DNA of 9,177 nt, taken from NCBI GenBank assembly GCA_029256665.1, contig JAQSXN010000108.1:1-9177 (forward strand), read 5' to 3'. How positions within the stretch are numbered: position 1 is the stretch's first letter; the number at the start of each line of letters is the position of its first letter. Of the stretch, positions 4,927 to 9,177 are shown piece after piece. The notes below the pieces were generated by a model, which did no database searches, was not told the DNA's origin, and was given only the letters and a program-made list of their open reading frames with translations. The DNA is from Paenibacillus sp. (GTDB lineage: Bacteria; Bacillota; Bacilli; Paenibacillales; Paenibacillaceae). Both the position numbers and the translations under genes were made by a program.

Positions 4927-7900
4927 TCAGATCATTGCCCGATCCGGATACGGTCCCATGACAATGTCCACTTCATTAAGACCCAGGGCAAAGCAAGTCT
5001 CGATGTCGCCTCGCGCGATTCTCGCGCCGCCATCGCGGTAACGATTGCCTAGCGAGCTAAACGGAAGGGAGCGACCGTTAATCGTAACTTTCTTCACGGC
5101 GGCGCCGCCAACCGAGTAGCGGAACAAGACGTCCTTGCCGGCCCATTGATAACGGAAGGTCAACCCGTCCATCTCTTCCGGCAGCACGGGATCGAGAACG
5201 AGATCACCGCCCTCCTGCCTGATGCCAAGTCCGTTCGAGATCAGCTGGTTCATATAGATGCCGGGACCGCTGGAGTAAATCCGCCATCCGCCTTTTACTT
5301 GAACCTCGCCGGTTCGCAGTTTTCCGAATCCTTCCTGCGCTTCGTAACGATCCGCGAATTTGCCGTCGGAGCTGCTAAAGTATGCGTTGCTTTGGCGCCA
5401 ATCCGCATTCTTCACAACGTCCCGGATGCCAACCGGATTAATGGCCGCCAGCCCTTGCCATACTTCCTCCGGCTTGCCCAGCTTGGCCATAGCTTCGATG
5501 AAGCGGATATGCGCGTGCACGTATTGCAAGCCGATCTCGCGGCCAAAATTCGCCGCCTGCTCCGCGCGTTTGAAGCGCGTGCTGACGCCGCCCGCGTATT
5601 CGGCCGGCCTGTTCATCAGCCGCACGCCATCCGGGCAATACAGTTCCTGCTTGATTAGGCGGTAATGCGCCTCCGCTTGCTCGGGATCGAACAGCTCGCC
5701 GATCATGCTTCGCGTCATGGGCAGGAGTCGATACGTAATGCCCGTCTTGTCGTCGCTAGGATGCAGCATGAGCTGCGCGCTGTCCGGTTCTTCCATATAA
5801 GCGAAGCCGGATACGATGCCGTCTTTGACCAAATAGTGATTGAAGTCGGTCCTGATGCCATCCGCCAGCTCTTTCAGCTCAACGGACAACGCGGCAAGCT
5901 CCTCGCTTTGACCGGCTAAAGCTTCGGACAGCTGATTGAGCGTCTGGAACGTCAGCGAAACGGTCCAGCTGCTGATCATATATTGCTTCAGCTTGGCGTT
6001 GGCCGGCTGCAGCGTATCGTCCCAGTCGCCGTCCCCGTAGGATGACAGGTACGTCCCGTGTAGGAAATGCTCGCGAATATATTGAAGCTCCTTGCAGGCA
6101 TGCTCCAGCACGCTGTGCGTCGTTTCGGTCAACTCGCCGTTAAGGGTCGTATACGGAACCCGTTCTTCCAAGATGGAATAGTCGCAAGTAGCGCGCAAGT
6201 AATCGCCCAATACTTTAAGCGGCCATACGATAATATCGCCGTGGCTCTCCTCTTGTTGGATCCGGTAATACCGGTCGAACATAAACCATTGCGGCCAATT
6301 GCCGGTTTCTTGGTACTGGTGCGTATAGACGGTTTTAATAATTTCTTTGACACCGCCGTAATTGCCGGTCGCCATAAAATATTCCGTCGGCCCTTGGCAT
6401 ACGTCCCGCGTTCCCCAAGCCGCGCCGCTGTATTGTTCGAGCCCGTGCGGGACGGAATAATGCACGAGCATGTTGTGGGTATACCACCAAGCGAGCGCGT
6501 TGTATTTTTCGACCTCCATCGCCTTCGTTTCCGACCGGTTCGAAAGGCTGAAGCCGTTCATGACGGAAGAAAGGAACGAACGGTATAATTCGATATCCTC
6601 GGTAGCTTGACGCTGCGGCGCTGCCGGAGCCCCAGAATTATCCAAACGGCCTGCAATGCTCAGCTTCCAGGACGAAGTCGACTCGAGCGACAGCACGACG
6701 AGCGATGCGGAGCCCGGCTCGGCTTCCGGCGCCAATACGCGCTCGTCAAGCACCGTCAGCTCGGCTCCGGTCACGCCTAGGCGGAAGTGCAGCTCCGGAT
6801 ACGCGCTTGAGCTTAATGAATCTTTGTGCGCGCGGAACACAAGCTCGCCGCCATCCCGTTCCATAACATAAGGCAGCTCGTATTCCTTGTCGTTCATGCT
6901 GATCTGATTGGTGACCAGAAACCGATAGCGCCGGCCGGACTTCGAGACCGTCTCGAGCGCGAGCTCCGTCGCGTCGGCTTTGGTCCATGCCGTAACGATT
7001 AACGTATCGTTCTCCAGCACATAATGCCACCTGGCATAGTTAAAGCCGATTTCGTACATCGACGGCATAGCCAGCAGCCGATATCGTCCGCCGATTTCCG
7101 CGTAGATCCGTTGCCCTGACGTTTTGAGCACGTTCAGCGCGTTTCGGGCATTGGTCATCAGTTTGTTAAAGGATGTATTGCCTACCGTTATTTGCGAATG
7201 GAAGATGCCGTACATGTAGTTGGTCGATGATAGAACCTTGTCGGTCAATTTGGCATTGTCGCCGCTCATGATGATGTGGCCGTGCGGACGCTCCATGCGA
7301 AGCTCCTTTGCCTTAAGCACGACATGCTCGTACGTTCCGGTAAAGAACGATAAGAGTTCTTCTCCGTCCCACTCCTCCTGCAAGCGGACCGGGAACATCT
7401 CCTCGATTTGCGCAAGGGTGAGCGATTCGGTACTCAACGGCGAGCCGATCTGTTCGCTAGGCGCGATCTTGCCGGCTTTTTTTGCGATTTCCCCTTTGTC
7501 CCGCTTCAAGCGCGATTGTTCCCAAGCCTCTTGAATGAATTCTCCATACTCCAGCTTCTGAATCGCATCGGGATGATTGGGTTTAAGCAAGCCGTAAAAG
7601 ACGAACGAGGTTTCGGTTGCAGCCGACAATCGGACCGTCTCCGATTGCAGCGCGGTATAAGCGAATTCGTATTGGTAGACGCTGCCAGCCAGTCTTTCAC
7701 TGGTGAGCGCTTCAGGAACGTTCGTTTCCTTATAGGACAGGCCGAAAAATTGGAAACCATCCGTCGAATATGACTTCGCGCGCGTTAACGTACCTTGCTG
7801 AACGTAAGGAAAGCCAGTCGACATTGGCTGGTTCTGCCTGGAGCAAACCGCTATTCGCCCGTCCTCCGTCGCAAACGGCGTATGCCCGATGTATTGTGAC

Positions 7901-8331
7901 ATATAGGCCTCATTCGTACGAACGGCGCCCGTATCCGCCAGACCGATATCTTGTCCATAGATGATGTCGGCCTCCGCTCCGTCGCCGCTTAACGCGACTT
8001 CCCAGAACCAAACGTGACCGGGCATTACTGTAAAGGTTACGCGATAAGCGACGCCTAACGATTCCCCGCGCCATGATGCGCCGTTCTCGGAAGCGGTGAA
8101 TTCGCTATTCGAATGAACGCCTAGCAGAGGCGCGTACGACCAATTCCCGTCGTTGAGAACGCGCAAATAGATATTGTTCATCGAACCGTCGATCGGATTC
8201 GCCATCACTTGGTTGATCATCAAACCTTCATATTGAATATTCCTCAAGTCGCCGCTGCTCAAGAACGTAAATACCAGCCCGTCCGCTTGCACGGGAATTG
8301 TTGTCGTTTGTTCTTTTTGTTTCGTATCCAT
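4927..8331 (-). CDS. Large GH94 glycoside phosphorylase, probable 1,2-beta-oligoglucan phosphorylase
   Basis: This 1134-residue cytosolic protein fits the long GH94 enzymes exemplified by Listeria innocua 1,2-beta-oligoglucan phosphorylase (EC 2.4.1.333), which cleave beta-1,2-glucooligosaccharides with phosphate to give alpha-glucose 1-phosphate. The N-terminal half is beta-rich, like the beta-sandwich and extra domains of that family. The (alpha/alpha)6-barrel core begins near 580 and carries WGTRDVCQGPTEYF (639-652), NWPQWFMFDRY (678-688), HGDIIVWPL (697-705) and YGDGDWDD (765-772; DNA 6016-6030). The last motif matches the GH94 general-acid loop, usually DWND. A beta-sandwich tail follows from about 1035. 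There is no signal peptide, so substrate must be imported. The start is the ATG at 8329-8331, with GGAGG (8342-8346) 10 nt upstream. It is downstream of a sulfatase and upstream of a LacI-type gene. GH94 membership is firm; the exact linkage specificity is inferred from length and motif pattern, and another glucan or gluco-oligosaccharide is possible. Confidence 0.85.
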   Translation of the reverse strand: MDTKQKEQTTTIPVQADGLVFTFLSSGDLRNIQYEGLMINQVMANPIDGSMNNIYLRVLNDGNWSYAPLLGVHSNSEFTASENGASWRGESLGVAYRVTFTVMPGHVWFWEVALSGDGAEADIIYGQDIGLADTGAVRTNEAYMSQYIGHTPFATEDGRIAVCSRQNQPMSTGFPYVQQGTLTRAKSYSTDGFQFFGLSYKETNVPEALTSERLAGSVYQYEFAYTALQSETVRLSAATETSFVFYGLLKPNHPDAIQKLEYGEFIQEAWEQSRLKRDKGEIAKKAGKIAPSEQIGSPLSTESLTLAQIEEMFPVRLQEEWDGEELLSFFTGTYEHVVLKAKELRMERPHGHIIMSGDNAKLTDKVLSSTNYMYGIFHSQITVGNTSFNKLMTNARNALNVLKTSGQRIYAEIGGRYRLLAMPSMYEIGFNYARWHYVLENDTLIVTAWTKADATELALETVSKSGRRYRFLVTNQISMNDKEYELPYVMERDGGELVFRAHKDSLSSSAYPELHFRLGVTGAELTVLDERVLAPEAEPGSASLVVLSLESTSSWKLSIAGRLDNSGAPAAPQRQATEDIELYRSFLSSVMNGFSLSNRSETKAMEVEKYNALAWWYTHNMLVHYSVPHGLEQYSGAAWGTRDVCQGPTEYFMATGNYGGVKEIIKTVYTHQYQETGNWPQWFMFDRYYRIQQEESHGDIIVWPLKVLGDYLRATCDYSILEERVPYTTLNGELTETTHSVLEHACKELQYIREHFLHGTYLSSYGDGDWDDTLQPANAKLKQYMISSWTVSLTFQTLNQLSEALAGQSEELAALSVELKELADGIRTDFNHYLVKDGIVSGFAYMEEPDSAQLMLHPSDDKTGITYRLLPMTRSMIGELFDPEQAEAHYRLIKQELYCPDGVRLMNRPAEYAGGVSTRFKRAEQAANFGREIGLQYVHAHIRFIEAMAKLGKPEEVWQGLAAINPVGIRDVVKNADWRQSNAYFSSSDGKFADRYEAQEGFGKLRTGEVQVKGGWRIYSSGPGIYMNQLISNGLGIRQEGGDLVLDPVLPEEMDGLTFRYQWAGKDVLFRYSVGGAAVKKVTINGRSLPFSSLGNRYRDGGARIARGDIETCFALGLNEVDIVMGPYPDRAMI

Positions 8332-8394
8332 CTCCCGGCTCCCTCCAATTACTTACTCTCTATTTTATTTGACACTCATTTATAATCAGTTCAT

Positions 8395-9177
8395 CTAATG
8401 AATGTATTCGTCCTGCACGTCTCCCATCAGCTTCTCCAGTTGTCGCGTGAGCTCCGCGATCCGCTCCGCGTATTCCGGACTCCCGTACACGTTGTTCAGC
8501 TCGTATGGATCCCGCTCCAGATCGAAGCATTCCCACTCCGGCGGACGGTCCTCGTCGCGCGAATCCGTCGTACGCAGCGCCTGCGCGTAATAATAAATCA
8601 ATTTATACCGATGAGTGCGAATGCCGTAATGCGAATATACTTCATGAATGCCGTCCAGATGCATCCAATATCGATACACCATGGCGTCCCGCCATCCCTC
8701 CGGCGTCTCTTCTTTCAGAAGCGGCCTGATGCTGAACCCTTGCATCCGTTCGTGAATCGGCAATCCCGCGTACTGAAGAAACGTCGGCGCGAAGTCCGTA
8801 TTCAGGATCATATCCTTGCATACGCTGCCTGGCTGGATCTCCCTCGGATAACGAATCAGAAACGGCATGCGGAGCGACTCCTCGTACATAAACCGTTTGT
8901 CGAACCAGCCGTGATCGCCAAGGAAAAAGCCTTGGTCGGACGTGTAAATGACGATCGTGTCCTCCGCCAGGCCCTTCTCGTCCAAATAGTCCAGCATGCG
9001 GCCCACGTTGTCGTCGATGGAAGCGATGCAGCGCAAGTAATCCTTGATGTAGCGCTGGTATTTCCACTTGCGAGCCTCTTCCGGCGACAATCCCTCCGGC
9101 GGAGGTCCCTTCGTGTCGAGATCGTTCAGATCGTCGATGCGCATCTTCGCCTGCACGGCCGCCTGCGAACGGGTCGC
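8395..9177 (-). CDS. S1-family sulfatase, C-terminal part (runs off window)
   Basis: The frame is open to the right edge and ends at TAG 8395-8397, giving 260 visible residues, roughly the C-terminal half of an S1 sulfatase (commonly near 500 aa). The motif TSDQGFFLGDHGWFDKR, with SDQG at 8929-8940, supplies the usual metal and sulfate ligands: Asp-Gln, His and Lys. It is followed by FMYEESLRMPFLIRYP and a late DLERDPYELNNVYGSPEYAE segment, both typical of arylsulfatase-type S1 enzymes. The catalytic Cys/Ser motif (CxPSR, modified to formylglycine) would lie outside the window, so activity cannot be confirmed. A GTG at 9156 is only an internal valine; the true start is upstream. It is 63 bp before the GH94 gene on the same strand and probably shares its operon, suggesting removal of sulfate from a glycan. 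A related phosphatase-superfamily hydrolase is a less likely alternative. Confidence 0.88.
   Translation of the reverse strand, partial: ATRSQAAVQAKMRIDDLNDLDTKGPPPEGLSPEEARKWKYQRYIKDYLRCIASIDDNVGRMLDYLDEKGLAEDTIVIYTSDQGFFLGDHGWFDKRFMYEESLRMPFLIRYPREIQPGSVCKDMILNTDFAPTFLQYAGLPIHERMQGFSIRPLLKEETPEGWRDAMVYRYWMHLDGIHEVYSHYGIRTHRYKLIYYYAQALRTTDSRDEDRPPEWECFDLERDPYELNNVYGSPEYAERIAELTRQLEKLMGDVQDEYIH

Noticed and set aside
5146..7964. Several plus-strand open frames of 70-173 codons opposite the GH94 gene
   Set aside because: All fall inside the continuous 1134-codon GH94 frame with recognised motifs, and none shows family features of its own.
8369..8386. TTGACA and TATAAT on the plus strand between the GH94 and sulfatase genes
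   Set aside because: Both hexamers are perfect, but only 6 nt separate them where about 17 are needed. The strand is also antisense to the flanking genes.
8332..8394. LacI-type operator in the gap upstream of the GH94 gene
   Set aside because: No convincing palindrome of the usual LacI kind is present in these 63 bp. The operator more likely lies upstream of the sulfatase, outside the window.

Overview
The window looks like chromosome from a mesophilic Gram-positive of the Paenibacillaceae (Paenibacillus or Cohnella type). This rests on the strong AGGAGG-like ribosome binding sites, the moderate GC content, and several small genes whose closest named relatives are Bacillus subtilis proteins: YtiB, a YpuF-like DUF309 protein and a YxcD-like DUF2653 protein. 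The genus is an inference.

Left part (1-2204). The tail of an unidentified plus-strand frame ends at 96 and runs directly into a complete beta-class carbonic anhydrase (108-671). A GC-rich hairpin separates this from a convergent two-gene minus-strand unit: a small four-helix membrane protein (1647-2036), followed after 28 bp by a 286-residue seven-repeat RCC1-like beta-propeller protein (758-1618).

Middle part (2205-3903). A 51-bp tandem repeat array, each unit carrying an inverted repeat, lies just downstream of a minus-strand DUF309 gene (2478-3011). From the other side of the shared upstream region, a plus-strand pair is transcribed: a secreted or membrane-anchored Gly-rich Tim44-like protein (3130-3552) and a YxcD-like protein (3555-3842). 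A strong bidirectional terminator hairpin closes this unit.

Right part (3910-9177). This is a minus-strand carbohydrate unit read right to left: the C-terminal half of an S1-type sulfatase running off the window, a very large GH94 phosphorylase of the 1,2-beta-oligoglucan phosphorylase type (1134 aa), and a LacI-family repressor. The three genes are separated by 63 and 51 bp and probably form an operon. The likely logic is that the sulfatase removes a substituent, the phosphorylase cleaves the glucan with inorganic phosphate to give a sugar 1-phosphate, and the LacI protein controls the locus. No transporter or beta-glucosidase gene lies inside the window.

No CRISPR array, transposase, rRNA or tRNA gene was seen. 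The most unusual items are the sulfatase/GH94/LacI association, the 51-bp inverted-repeat array, and a five-residue duplication in the RCC1-like protein whose two DNA copies differ at every third codon position.
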